Of a DNA stretch of 64,000 nucleotides, positions 51,971-63,990 are shown piece after piece. The stretch comes from Fasciolopsis buskii (lineage: Eukaryota; Platyhelminthes; Trematoda; Plagiorchiida; Fasciolidae): contig LUCM01000130.1 of the NCBI GenBank assembly GCA_008360955.1, positions 169,840 to 233,839 of the forward strand. Reading direction: 5' to 3'. Below the pieces are notes generated by a model. That model saw nothing but the letters and a program-made list of their open reading frames with translations. It did not search any database and was not told the origin of the DNA. Position 1 is the first letter of the stretch, and every line of letters starts with the position of its first letter. The position numbers and the translations under genes were made by a program.

Positions 51971-52090
51971 AACAACTATTCTCTTACCTGACCCACAGTT
52001 CAAAGTACACACACACAAACAGACAACTAAACATCAGTGGCATGTGAACGTTCCCTCAGTCGTTTGATTGTAAAACTCGCCTTGAGAAAG
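51852..52090. repeat. Inverted repeat, about 51-bp arms
   Basis: The arm 51852-51902 is the reverse complement of 52038-52090 with only a few differences, and the arms are separated by about 135 bp. The left arm continues the RTE 3' end, so the right arm is probably a second, oppositely oriented scrap of the same untranslated region. Confidence 0.85.
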
Positions 52091-52406
52091 TTGAAAAGTT
52101 GGCGCAGTACTTATACCAACAACGCTGTTATTAACATCATATCATTTACAATTATCCACATTTCGTTCAAATTATATTGCATTGTATTGTGTTGTATTTC
52201 ACAGATGTTTGTGTACAAAAAGTAATGTCTCGTTTCAGTCGAAAAACCTGGGGGTAAAAAGAAAAATGACACTTATCACCTTGTAAAAATGTGAAAAATA
52301 ACATTGAGGAATAGTCAGAGAACATTATGATAGGTCGCTCAGAAATTCGACTAAAACAGAGTCACGGTTTGTCAAACTGCGTGCTATCTATGGGACAGTG
52401 GGGTCC

Positions 52407-54720
52407 TTAGAGATTGATTTTAGTCAGTATGGAACGGAATGCGGAATGCGTCGAAATATGAGAGCGCCACTTTGAAAGTTCGTTGTGCAGAGGTTGCCTG
52501 GGATCTGAAAGAATTTTGTGAGCAAGTTTCTTACATGCTGATAAGTGTCTATCACATAGATTGGAGGGAAACTCAGTTAGTGGTATGGAAAATGCACGAC
52601 CAATAATTGATATCGCTCGGTGAAGAATTTTAAAGACTTTTAAGTAAATCTGGAAAAATAACAGATGAACAGTAAAGAAGGATTGGGAAAACACTGGTGT
52701 AAAAATCGGAAGATGGTGCTCCGTTTCACCTTGTAATGTCGGGGCTTCTTGAGTTGAAATGACAACTGGTGGAGATTCTTCAAACAGGTGGAAATGTGAG
52801 AAGTCCATTTCAGATTTTTATCAATAGTAACTCCTAGATATTTCACAGAATCAACCCTGGTAAGTGTTTCTGATTTCATGTAAGACGTTTCGGATGGGTA
52901 GGCTGACCGAGCGAGAGAGAACAGACATTCGAAACGTTTAGATATGTCAAGATTTAAACCAGATCGTGCAGCGAGATGGTAAGCAGAATATAGGCCTTTG
53001 GAAAACAATGAAAACATCATTAATCGAAACGGCACGAGGGAGGGCAACAACAAAGGCTTGCTTAGTACGATGAGAGGGGGAGTTAATTTTCAAGTCACTG
53101 ATGTAAGCAGAGAAGAGAAACGGTGAAATAACAGCACCCTGTAACATGCCCGAGTTGTCAGCCAACGGTTTTGAAGTTTTACCACCCATTCGTGTGCGCT
53201 CGATTCGGTTAGTAAAGTAATCAGACAGCCATGTTATTAAAGGCGTGGGACAACCAAATTATTTACAGTTTGTGAAGTAGAAGAGACCGTGGTACAGAAT
53301 CAAATGCCAACTAATAGTCTAGAAAGGCGCAAGGGACGGATTTCAACGATGTGTTTTAGGATTTACACATACCGTTAATAATGGAGGCGACAGCGTCCAA
53401 AGTGAACCTGTTAGATTTATAAGTAAATTGAAAAGGGTCACCAGGAGGGCACACAGAAGAACGCAGACGCTTAAGCATGGAACGTCCCGCCAGCTAAATA
53501 CCACAAGATGTTAAGACGATGCGGCGAAAGCGCTTTTTTAAAGCAGTGGTACTGGTAGATGTAGGGATGGGAATAATAGTGACGGATCTCCAACAGTCAG
53601 GGATAGAAGACACGCTTAATGATGAGTTAATCAGAAAGGCGAATGCATTCGTCAGAACCGTAGCATCATGCCTTAAAAGAACTGAGAACAGGCCGTCAGG
53701 ACCAACCCCTGTGATAATTTTAGTAGTGCGGAGAAGGTCGACCACCTCTTCCCTAGAAAAACCTGTCACTGTCATGTTATCACCCTATCCAAATATGACT
53801 GAGGTATAAGTGGAAGGATGGATGAGAGCATGATTGATGCTATTGACATCCACAAAACATTTCACATGTCCCTTTTACTTCCCACACAATAGTCGAATGC
53901 CTTAGCATGGGAATCGGTTGATTTACCACTCAGGAGTTGGCTGACGAATGTGGTATCGATGCGCTTAATTTCAGCTCTCATTAGGATGGAACAATACCAC
54001 ACACTTTAGTTACTACGGGGTGTGTAGAAGTGTTCTTTACGTCTTCTCAGAGATGCATCCAATTGAGACGAATAGTGTTTCTAAGGGACAGCAGATATCA
54101 AAGATTGTGTTGGCCGTCTCTGTGAAATGTTTGCCATTGTCATTGAGTATGGGTTCAAAATAGTAATATGCTGATGCGTGTGGATGAGATTTCTGAAGAA
54201 AAGAAAGGTTGTGTGAAAAGTTATGGAGGCAAGCTTGGATCTAACTTGTTTTTTTGAAGGAATGGAAGGCTGACCGAGAGTATATCTTGGGCGTCAACAG
54301 AAGCAGACAATGATCACTACGGGAAAGTAAATCAGGGTGATTGGTAATAACACCATTTAGAATGGAGCCACCTCTGGTGGGAGAAACGCAGAGGTCAGTC
54401 AAACCAAACACAGTCGATGGTAGGGTTGATACATGATTGAAATCACCTACAATACCATGCAGACTATCCTCAAGAAGAGGATCAATAAATACAGGAAAAG
54501 AGTTGGAAAAGTCTGATATTGTGTTGCGAGCTCAAAGGTGTAATAAATGAGTTCGTTATGATTGTATTAGTAAAGCGGGAAACAAGTTTCTTGAATGCCG
54601 ATGACATGAGTGTGAACATGGATCGCTGGCTGAAGTGCAAGCGACAGACCCCACATTTTCGTAAACAGAGAACGGATGTTGGTACTCAACAATGAGAGAA
54701 TTGACATCTTGGCCTAAGGT
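52407..54720 (-). pseudogene. CR1-like LINE, degraded
   Basis: On the minus strand, in order, the frames show an endonuclease start (LLSTNIRSLFTK, near 54680), the GIQET active-site box, TVFGLTDLCVSP, GDFNHVSTL (near 54450), the polymerase fingers (GVGPDGLFSVLLRHD and IPDCWRSVTIIPI, 53500-53775), motif A (LAFDSVPRSLLLHKL, after a stop), motif B (MLQGAVISPFLFSAYISDL, near 53100) and VKYLGVTIDKNLKWTSHI (near 52830). The YADD box is destroyed, and many frameshifts and stops are present. It is clearly different from the RTE copies next to it and nearest in style to CR1/SR1-type LINEs. Inactive. Confidence 0.85.
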
Positions 54721-54899
54721 ATGCATTTACCAGCTGTCTGCCAGCCGTCAAGAGTCTCTTTTAGAAGGACAAGATCTTTGAGGGACAACAGTGCGCGATA
54801 CCAGCCCACTTTGAGTTTTTAAACAGTAATATTTCCGACCAATTGTAGCGGCGAACGGAGACAATGATGAAACTAAAAATCCGGAAAGAAAACAATGGC

Positions 54900-57800
54900 A
54901 GAATTGTAGCGCACCCGATCAAAGAGTTCAAAGGACTCCTAACCTCGTGTGGGCAATCCATCCGATTGTAGGAATATTAGATAAGCGATGGCCAAAACCT
55001 CCAGGCGACAAACATTTTCGGCACATAAATTGCATGTCCTTCAATCTTACTACAGAAATGAGGGCAACGCGGCACATTTCAGCCGGCAGCACAAGTGCTT
55101 CCGTCCACCGAATGTCCCTAAAGCCTTGACTATGCAAATGCTCACCTCTATTACCGTTTTATCATTCTTGACTAATCAGCTGCCGAAGTTGATGAAATGG
55201 TCCGCAATCGTTATCTCGTTCTCTAGCATCAATCTCGATAACAATGACGTCCAGTTTTGTAGCAACGTTTTACATTCTGAAGATGTAAAGCACTCGCCGA
55301 ATAAAGTTAAGCCTCCAAGAATCTGTCTAGTGCACGTTGCAAATGCTTCGCGAATTCCAACAAGCACACAAGGTAATCCAAGTCACACAGCTTCCCCTCA
55401 TTTTCTAGTTTGGCGCCTACTTCCTGAAGACCTCCTAAGATATCCTCCGTTAAGTCGTCTGTGATGAAGTTGAACAAGAATGAAGAGGTGAGATAACCTC
55501 GTCGAATACCGCTAGTCGTTTCGAATACAATTGACAGTTCGCCCTACATTCTGACGGGAACACAGGTATGCAAGCAGTGCTCGAAGTAGGTTCATGAACT
55601 TTGTGACATACTCCTCCGATAAAAAGCACAGAACAACGCTGTTAGGTCTACTGAGCCGACCTTCAAGCCACGAAGCATCACGACAATGGGGTGGATGTGC
55701 ATAAACAGTGCTCCAAGTAACTGGTGAAAGGTAAAAACCTGGCCGATGAAACCTTGATCCAGAGAAACCCGACATTTTCGCAAACCCTACTCTAACGAAC
55801 TGTCGTCAAGTGGCGCAGCATTATAGAAGCTAAAGCCTTGGTAAGTATCACAATTGAACTGGCACCAAAAATGATTGTCACAGTCACTGTGTTCCCTTTC
55901 TGAGGATGAGTACAACTAATTTCTCACCCCATGACAACGGGATATGCTTCTCGTTCCAAATATCAGGGGGCAAGGTTAGTGATTTTATTGAACCATCTCC
56001 ACCGTTTGAAAAGAAATGGGAGGTATTCGTCGAGACCAGATGAATTTCCGCGCTTCAAGAGTTGAATGTCCGATTCCACTTCAAATTGTGTCGGCAATTT
56101 AAATGACACATAAGATTTACAGTTATTGGTGTCATAGCGACAATATTGCGCGGTCAGCTTAACCCCTCCTTGAAGCATTCAGCCTAGCAGTCGAGTCTGT
56201 GTTGTCTGCCAGGAACGAGCTCTCCATTTCTACTGCACACGATTTCACTAACCGAAGCTCGCCGTTGGCGATGCACCGCATAACCTCAAACACTTTCACT
56301 ACTAACTGAAATTACTGTTAATTCCATTTATTCGGCCAACTTAACTCATCGGTTTTCAAGATCCTGCCTAACATGTCGTAGATGCCTTCATATCTTATTC
56401 GGAGCTTTACATTTCGAGATTTGAGGTCTTTGCTCGTTAAGATCCAAGAACTCTAGGGAGACAATGTGTCTTTGGTCAACATCGGATCTAGGACCCACTA
56501 GAAAGTACAATGCCCGTGTGATTCAATCCCAGTATCCAGTGTTGCTCGCCAGAGTCCACAGCTCGCCTGGTACCTTTTGTTCGTGAGTGGTGCGAATATC
56601 CAAATCCAGACAAAGACTCTACAGCTAATAGGTTGTGCAGTTTGTGCCGATGGTCATTGAGCTGGAGCGAAAATTGATTTAAAACTAATTCGTAGTCCGA
56701 TTCAAAGTATGCGGATCAACAGAACTGACAACTTTGCACAGAACGACCCAACGGTAGCTTACTGCGATATGGCTGATCTGATTCAGACTACCAGAGGATT
56801 TAGAGCCACACATCCTCATGCGACGCGATCTGTTTCAGGAACCCGTATTAGATATGAATAAACGATTGTCTGCACGAAACTGGGGAAGCCTATTTCCATG
56901 ATCTGTGTGCCGAGCGGGCAAGGCCCAATGTCCACCACCTTGCGTATTAAAATCAACAAACGTCCGAATGTCACAGCGTCTGCCCCTGCGAACGAAAGCA
57001 GCAGTTTCGTCATAAAAGTTGTCGCTTTACGTGTCAGCACTAGTCTGTTGGATCGTATGCCGAGCAGACAAATAAGCCGCGATTAACAGAGCCTTCCCTC
57101 CGAATACCAAGTGACTCTAGGAGTTTTATGGGGCATAAACGACCATCAACAGGGATCCAGTGTAAAAAAGCCGTTTCGACCTTGTCAAACATGATCATCC
57201 CTACACCGCGTTGACCCGGAGCTTGAGCCGCTTCGTCTCTTGAGGTGCGCAGGAAATACCTCGACGAGATACTAGACATGGATACTTCAATTAGACTGCT
57301 CGAGCCCTGAATTCATGTTTCGCTGACGCAGCAAACACCAGTCACCCGTGAGTTCACTGAATGCTAAGCACGTCTGCTGAATAGCCTGCATGACAGTAAA
57401 CACTCTAAAGGATTCGAGATTAAGGCTAATAAAGTTTGAAAAAAGTGACTTACGAGGCCAGAAATTACTTGGCAATGAACCGTTGCAAACATTGGGCATA
57501 TCATCCTTGGGAGCATTGTAAGTAGGCAGACAGAACAGAAGGGGACGGCTGGAGTACGACAGGTTGAACAAAATAGGGGGTCTCCGTGGCGAAGCACACT
57601 TATCACCTATCCCGTTCGATAAAATGGGTAACTCTGTATTGGTTATCTTGTGCGACGACTGACGCAGTACGGAATTCTTTTTATTTGCGCAACGGGCACT
57701 GTCAAGTTCAGCCGTCAAGCAGAACGATCAGGGTTCTCAACCGAAACCCCTGGTTATAGCGAGAACCTGCTCTCAAGGCAGCGGGGAGTGGCTGAGTGGA
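54900..57800 (-). pseudogene. RTE-type LINE, older copy B
   Basis: It parallels copy A segment by segment on the same strand, with much more damage. There is a 5' leader near 57735-57800 (GGCAGCGGGG-GTGGCTGAGTGG on the plus strand), then SRYFLRTSRDEAAQAPGQRG in the endonuclease (57279-57040), FEVESDIQLLKRG in the linker (near 56080), LLRALLAYLCSRQN in the palm (near 55560) and FTSSECKTLLQNW (near 55280). It ends near 54930 in a GFGHRLSNI block. No intact palm motif remains. Confidence 0.85.
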
Positions 57801-58159
57801 ACAGTCGATCAGCGTCGGAGGCAGTGTTTCTCCATACAACGCGGAATACTTGTAGAGGCCGAGTCTTCGTTTAAAGTTCTTGCGGTGGAAGACCCAAGAT
57901 GTCACTAAAAACGTCAACCTTGTTTCCAAGGCAAAGCACTGTATTCCGGCTGAGGCATATGATTCGCCTTGTCAAAGCTCCGGAGTCACTGAATCACTGG
58001 TAGCATTGGACATCTGGTCAGCGTAAGATCGATGAATATCCGTGTGCTAAACAGTCGCGGACCAGTTCAACTTTTGCGGCCTTTCAGCTCAAATCTTACG
58101 ACTAAAGTTCCGCAAAGTAGCTAGTATAACCCGTATCGCTTTGGGCAAAAGGCTGTATA

Positions 58160-61100
58160 TTTCCACATTCCACGTTGCCACGTCACCTGTTGACCTCCAG
58201 GAGCCTTCTTCCACTTATTAGGAAGAATACAAAATAGGGCGGGGTATGGTAGAAGTGTTCGACATACAAAACACTTAACCCAAACAGCGTAGCGTTTGGG
58301 TTATCTCAGCGTTTCATACGCTGACATAAGGTATTCTCAGAAATGGTACCTAATACTAGACTCCTAACCTCCACATTACTCACTCGGCCACTCAATCCAA
58401 TCACAGTAGTAATAAGTAGATATCGGTGGCCGAAAACCTCCAACCGACTAACCTGTCCGACACAAATACTCCACGTCTCACAACCGTACAACAGAATTGA
58501 ACGCACTGTGGCACAGTACACACGATTCTTCGATTCCAGTGACATATCAGGCCGACGCCACAAGTGTTTCAATCAAGCGTAAGCTGATCGAGCCTTCGAT
58601 ATACGCGCGTTTACTTCCACTACCAAGCTACCCTTGTTCGACACGCAGCAAACAAGGTAGGTGAAACGGTCCACAATCGTTAGTCCCTCCATCCAGTAGT
58701 ATCAAGTTCAACATTACTGTCGACCAGTCATGCAACAGCACTTTGCACTCTGAAGGTGCAAAGCACATGCCAAACCGAGCGACCGATCTCGACAGTCTAT
58801 CTAGTGCCCGTTGTGTATGGTCCGCAGACTCGAAAAGGCACACGACGTCGTCTGCGTAATCTAGGTCGCATAGCTTTCCTCCACTTCCCAGTTCGACTCC
58901 TACATCCCGGAGACCTCAGTAAGCATTTTCCATCACCTCGTCCATGACGACGTTGAACAAGAATGGGGAGATCGGACACCCTTGTCGAACGCCACTAGCC
59001 GTTTCCAATAAACTTGATTCTTCGCCATATAATGTCATGCCACCATAGGTATGCGAATATAATGCTCGCAACAGGTTCACAAACTTCGTTGGCATACGCT
59101 CCCGGTGGAGAGCACTGAGTAATGCTGGTCGATCCACGGAGTCGAAAGCACCTTTCAAATCGAGAAAGACTACAATCGAAGGGTGGCGGTGCGTGCGGCG
59201 CGTTTCGAGTATCTGTCGGAGAGTGAATATTTGGTCGATGCAACCTCGACCTGGCCGAAATCCGGCCTGATGTTTGTCGATATTACTCTCGCAAATCGGT
59301 GTAAAACGGCGCAGCATTATCAAAGATAACACCTTAGTAACAATCGGAATTAAACTAATCTCACGATGATTGATACAGTCACTCCGTGTATCCTTCTTGT
59401 AAATGGGTACAACCAGTGACTCAGTCTATGATAACAGGCCACGTTCCTCGTTCCAAATATCACGAAGCAAGGAGGTAAGTGATTTCATCAGCACCTCTCC
59501 ACACAATTTGACAAAAATGGAGGAAGGTGGTCGGGAACGGCTGCTTTTCTCCTCTTCAGAACTCGAATATTCGACTCTACTTCCACTTCCGTTGGAAGAT
59601 CAAGTGACACCTCCCAAAGATTTGCAGCTCCAGACGTCGGACTAGATACGATAGCGTATGGCAACCTAAACTGATCCTTGAAGTGCTCTGCCCAACGGTC
59701 CAGTCCTTCCTGTCTACCATGGACGAGTTCTCCATTGCTATCACACACGACTTCACTAACCGAATTTCGCCGACCACCGCTGTCGCGTATAAGCTTGAAC
59801 AGTCTTTGACTGTTACCTGAAGCGGTCGCTTCCTCCATCTCTTCGCTGCCCTAACCCACCAGTTTTCACGGTCATTTGTAAGGCTTATCGTCAACTGACG
59901 CTGCGATTATCGACGCTTCTTATTCACCTCTTTTCGGTTAGGGAGCTGGCGTTTCTGTCCCATTAGACCCAGCCACCCTTGCGAGATCCAGTGTTTTTGA
60001 TGAACGCTAGATCTAGGACCACAGGCCAAATCTGCTGCCAAATGCATAGCCTGCTTAATTTGATCCCACTGTTCATCTACATTGCTGACCGTCGGAGTTC
60101 TTAGTTCCTCACATAGTTTCTGCTCATAGCTGTTGCGAACAGCCGAATCAGACAGACGTTCGACAGCCAACCGGATTTGTGACCTGCGTCGACGGCCATT
60201 CAGCTGCAGCAAAAATCGCATCAAAACTAACGCATGGTCCGATTCGACGTATGTGGTCCAGTATGATCTACAGTTCTGGACAGAACCGCGTCAACGGTAG
60301 CTAACTGCCATATGGCCGATCTGACTCAGAGTACCTGTCGAGTAAGAACGCCATGTCGCTGTCCGGCGCGAACTGTGTCGGAAATTTGTACTAGATAGGA
60401 ATGAACAATTGTCTGCACAAAACTGGAGAAATCTTTCTCCATTATCTGTTCGCTGAGCAGGCAAGGCGCACCACCCACCTAAATGGCACTCTGATGCACT
60501 AAGTTTTCCAACTTGTGCATTAACATCACCTCCCACCACTACAATGTCAGGGCCTTTGCTCTTCCGAACAAGAGTGACGAGGTCATCGTAAAACTCGTCT
60601 TTCACCATGTCCGTGCTGCAGTCTGTTGGAGCGTATGCCGAGATGACAAATAAACTGCGCTTAACACAACTGTCCTTCCGAACGCCGACTGATCCCTACA
60701 GTCTCACGGCGCACAAGCAACTGCTGACTGCGATCCAGTCTAGAAGGGCCGCCTCAGCCTTCTCGCTTAAGACCATCCCTACACCGCGTTGACCCACAGC
60801 TTGAGCTGCTTCGTCTCCTGAAATGTGCAGGAAATATCTTGACGGGACATTTAGCGCAGTTAGTCGAATTACTCTACTCGAATCCTGAATTCGTGTTTCA
60901 CTCAAGCAGCAGACATCAATCAGGGCCAAACACGCCTGTTGGCCAACCTACATCATAGTGCGCACATTTAAGGAACCGAAAATCAGAGGCTGACGAGGCT
61001 TGAGAAAATGTGAGCTAACAGACTGAAAACCACCTACTACACTACTGGACAATGAACCGTTGCGAGTATCGAGCGTGTGATCATTGGGGACACCATGGGT

Positions 61101-61757
61101 AGGAAACAGATTGGGTTGGACACAGAGGAGACAGGTTGAATAAAACAGAAGGAACTCTGAGCAATAGCATACTTAGCACTACCCACCCTGCTCGATGCAA
61201 TGGGCAGCGCGGTGCTGATTATCCTGCGCGACGACCGATGCAGTATGGAATTCTTTGTAGGCATGTAACTCATGGAGAATAATGGACGGGTACTGCTAGG
61301 GAGTCCCGCTAAACAGAAGAACGATTAGGGTTCTCAACCAAAATCTTTGGTTCTGACAAGAACCTGACTACAAGGCAGCGGGGTATGGCTGAGTGGGCGC
61401 CTATCCACTTGGATCAATTATTCTTCCACTCGTTTTTACGACTGAGCTGCTAACTCAGATCAACCCCCAACTTGGAGGACCAGGACCAGGAGACTACTTC
61501 GTCAGGCCTCTACCCATTGACCTTCCAGGCATGACTGGATCTTCGGCTTGAGATAAGCCATCCTGTATAGTTCGTTGGATCATGGAGGCACGCAAGCCGT
61601 CACAACACGTCAAGGTATAGTCTTGTTGTGACAGCTTCGGTGTGACATTCTTAATCGGCCTAGTAGAAAACTTAAAGCTGCTTCTGCGTAAATGAGGTAC
61701 ATGGGTAGGTTCTTCACAACCCCAACACTTAACATAATTACATGAGTCTGGTCGCAC
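58160..61757 (-). mobile_element. RTE-type LINE, nearly full-length copy A
   Basis: About 3.3-3.6 kb, the usual RTE length. The endonuclease (60929-60291) has the SETRI catalytic box and GGDVNAQVG. The linker (60224-59488) has KHWISQGWLGL and WAEHFKDQF. Reverse transcriptase palm motifs are FLDLKGAFDSVDRPAL (motif A), SGVRQGCPISPFLFNVV (motif B) and DYADDVVCLFE (motif C). The C-terminal part has APSECKVLLHDW and ILLYGCETW. Only one in-frame TGA (near 58919) separates motifs B and C. A few further stops and frameshifts break the linker and endonuclease. The 3' untranslated end (58160-58310) is shared with 51715-51850. Recent by comparison with its neighbours, but not autonomous. Confidence 0.9.
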
Positions 61758-61954
61758 GGGCTTCCATAATACAACAAAGAAGCTGCCACCACAGTGGTTT
61801 ACATGAGAACAAAAAAATTCTTTCTGATTTGGGAGATTCTAACTGTACTATATTCAACCACGGATATGCAACCGATCGAGCTTTGGTGCTCAGAAAAATG
61901 GCAACAATAAATGACAGTCTCAGAAAGTCCTACAGTAATGTAGAATTAAAGCAA

Positions 61955-62289
61955 TTAGGGGAGTTCCATTTTGCGTCGGATCGCAGCGTAAGTCGTTTTC
62001 AATTTGTCCCATTGGTTAGCCAGTGCTTCAAGCAAATCATCAGCTCCGGGACTTGTTCGTTTAACGCATTTTCCCTTTTCCATCAATCGATTTAGCTCGT
62101 TTTCAGTGTCCGTTAACTGTTGAAGGAGTCTGGCATTTTCTGGCTCATTTTTAATATGCTGCCAATGTTTCTCACGTTCCTGTTCGAACCGGTCCATGTC
62201 AATTAGCTTGAACCAATGTCCACACTGACATCTCATTGGGAGATCACGATATAAGACCATATATCTTACGTAGTGCGTATCCGGATAAC
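61955..62289 (-). CDS. COX5B: COX5B-like cytochrome c oxidase subunit, last exon
   Basis: The acceptor CTATTTTCCAG gives an exon of 110 residues, plus a glycine split over the splice junction, ending in TAA at 61957-61955. It reads GYPDTHYVRYMVLYRD, then MRCQCGHWFKLIDMDRF, aligning with the zinc-binding end of COX5B (…QRCP-CG-HYKLV…), a nuclear-encoded matrix-side subunit of complex IV. Two things are odd: the usual C-x2-C is C-x-C, and the upstream C-x-C pair is replaced (GYPD). A charged, helix-like tail of about 80 residues, rich in E, K, Q and R, follows where vertebrate COX5B stops. Upstream exons are not identified; they should lie beyond 62290. A genuine splice acceptor argues against a processed pseudogene. 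Confidence 0.7.
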
Positions 62290-62949
62290 CTGGAAAATAG
62301 ATAGGAGGAACCAACAATCAAGCTAAAAAAGCACGCTCCAATAACTGCGATTAACGACAGCACATCCGGAGGGAAGAACGACTTGTTACTTCGAGTAAAA
62401 CGAGGAGACAACTGAAAATGAGTTCCTCATTGCAAAACTTCCTTGCACTGCGCTAACAGTAACGGCCAGTTCCCGACAGGGAACAAAAGGAAATGCATAT
62501 CAAAATTCCTTTTGAAACCGAGACAGGCTATGCCTCCTTACACCTAATTTGAAGAGATGATTTTCTGAATGCCAAAATATAATGGCAACAAGTACTGTCC
62601 GACTATTGCATAAAATCAAACCACCCCGGTCAATCGGCCACATCGCAGCGGAGCCGGGATATAAAAGCTTTGTAATTCAATACATGGCATATACACTTAC
62701 ATTTTATGGCATGCTTGAACCGGAGCACACTATACAGGAGGGAGAACCGACGATGACGACGGTGAAACTTGGAGTGACACAGAGCCATAGGGCCTCACAA
62801 GAGTAGATATGGTAACCAACCAGGCGATCGCTTTGTCGTTTATCAACAAAGAAGCTGGTGGAATTGAGATTCGAAACTGGCATTTGTGGTGACAAATGCA
62901 TACTCCCCTTGACAATCGAAGGTCAACGTACATGCACATGTCTTACCAT
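62290..62949. other. No supported gene
   Basis: Expected to hold intron, and perhaps upstream exons, of the COX5B-like gene. A minus-strand ATG near 62434 begins MRNSFSVVSSFYSK, which has presequence-like composition. Its only donor candidate is out of phase with the exon at 62289, so it is not called. Confidence 0.4.
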
Positions 62950-63681
62950 GGTCGTCGGTGAGTGTACTAAGCTCCAAGTCAGCAACTCTGAACTCCCGAA
63001 ACGCTAACAAATGACAGCTCGCCCAAAGGTTATGTTGGGGAAAGTCTTGCGCATTTCATTCTCGTGACCTATCACAAGAGTTAGAAAAAAGGGGGATGAG
63101 TTTCACAAGCAGGCCACACTGCACTGGCGCCAGTGACTTTGGTTTTGAGCCATATCTCAGCCTCTCCAACCAACAACAATCCTCATCTCTTGGGCCCCAA
63201 TCTAGAAGGCGGGAAGTAGCAACCGATGCCAAACCCGAAGCTAACTTCATACATCTAGATCGAATCATAGCCTGATCGCCGCATCGCTTATTCTAGCCTT
63301 GCCCAGAACGTAAAAAAAGCATGAAAAGGTAAATGATGGGCAGGCATATGCAGTACGTGCCCAAGCCACCGAAGGCCACGTAGAGCGATTACCTCAGTCA
63401 GAGGATGACTGTTTGCATCCGACACCTCACGGCGCATTTCGTCATTGCTCTCCTCATGTTCCCACCAGACACCAGCAATGCTCCGGAAACATCAGTGGTC
63501 GAGTACAGTAAGTCTCCGGACATCCTCAACATGCAGAGACATGTTCTCGCAACCGTAAAGAACACAACGAATCGCTGCGTTGTGCATCGTTCGCTTGAGG
63601 GAAAGCTGGATGTCATGGCGGCGCTGCAAATGTCGTAAGTTCGCGAAAGCTGCTCTGGCTTTCCAAATTCGCGATGTTTTA
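62950..63681 (-). pseudogene. RTE-type LINE fragment interrupted by an LTR
   Basis: A long frame on the minus strand reads RIWKARAAFANLRHLQRRHD, then LYGCENMSLHVEDVRRLTVLDH. One TGA follows, then CFRSIAGVWWEHEESNDEMR and LRGLRWLGHVLHMPAHH. This is the RTE C-terminal region with few lesions, from a subfamily distinct from copies A and B. Its 5' part stops abruptly at 63681, where LTR sequence begins, so the LTR element inserted into it. Confidence 0.85.
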
Positions 63682-63990
63682 TGTTACCGAGTTTCGTTGG
63701 TCTGTGCACACACTGAAAGCACAAGACACAAGTACTCGCGGCGCACAATATCACAGAAGCGAGCACACAGCCTGTAGTCTAGTAGGACGCGAACACACAC
63801 AAAGAGGTTGGAGACACAAAAAGTTCGGGCTCGAGACTCAAGACTCGTAGTCGCACAACGAATGGAACAGATCTGCTGCTCCCTTGAATGAGCAGCCACA
63901 CGGAACAATAAACGGCACGAAATACGAACAGCTAGCCCAGCCCACTAGCGCAAGAGAGAAGGCGAACATAGAGTACTGCCGCGCGTTTAT
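63682..63990 (+). mobile_element. Ty3/gypsy-type LTR, CsRn1-like, at window edge
   Basis: It starts TGTTACCGAG exactly where the RTE coding sequence breaks off, contains an AATAAA signal (63907-63912), and is followed immediately by a candidate primer-binding site. GC is higher than in the surroundings. The 3' end (GTTTAT) lacks the usual CA, so the boundary may be off by a base or two or mutated. The internal domain lies beyond the window. CsRn1-clade elements of trematodes use tRNA-Trp primers, which fits. Confidence 0.6.

Noticed and set aside
54988..55464. 158-codon plus frame, the longest in the window
   Set aside because: It is the antisense of RTE copy B, whose minus-strand motifs explain the sequence.
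61742..62095. 117-codon plus frame
   Set aside because: Overlaps the COX5B-like exon on the opposite strand and has no motif of its own.
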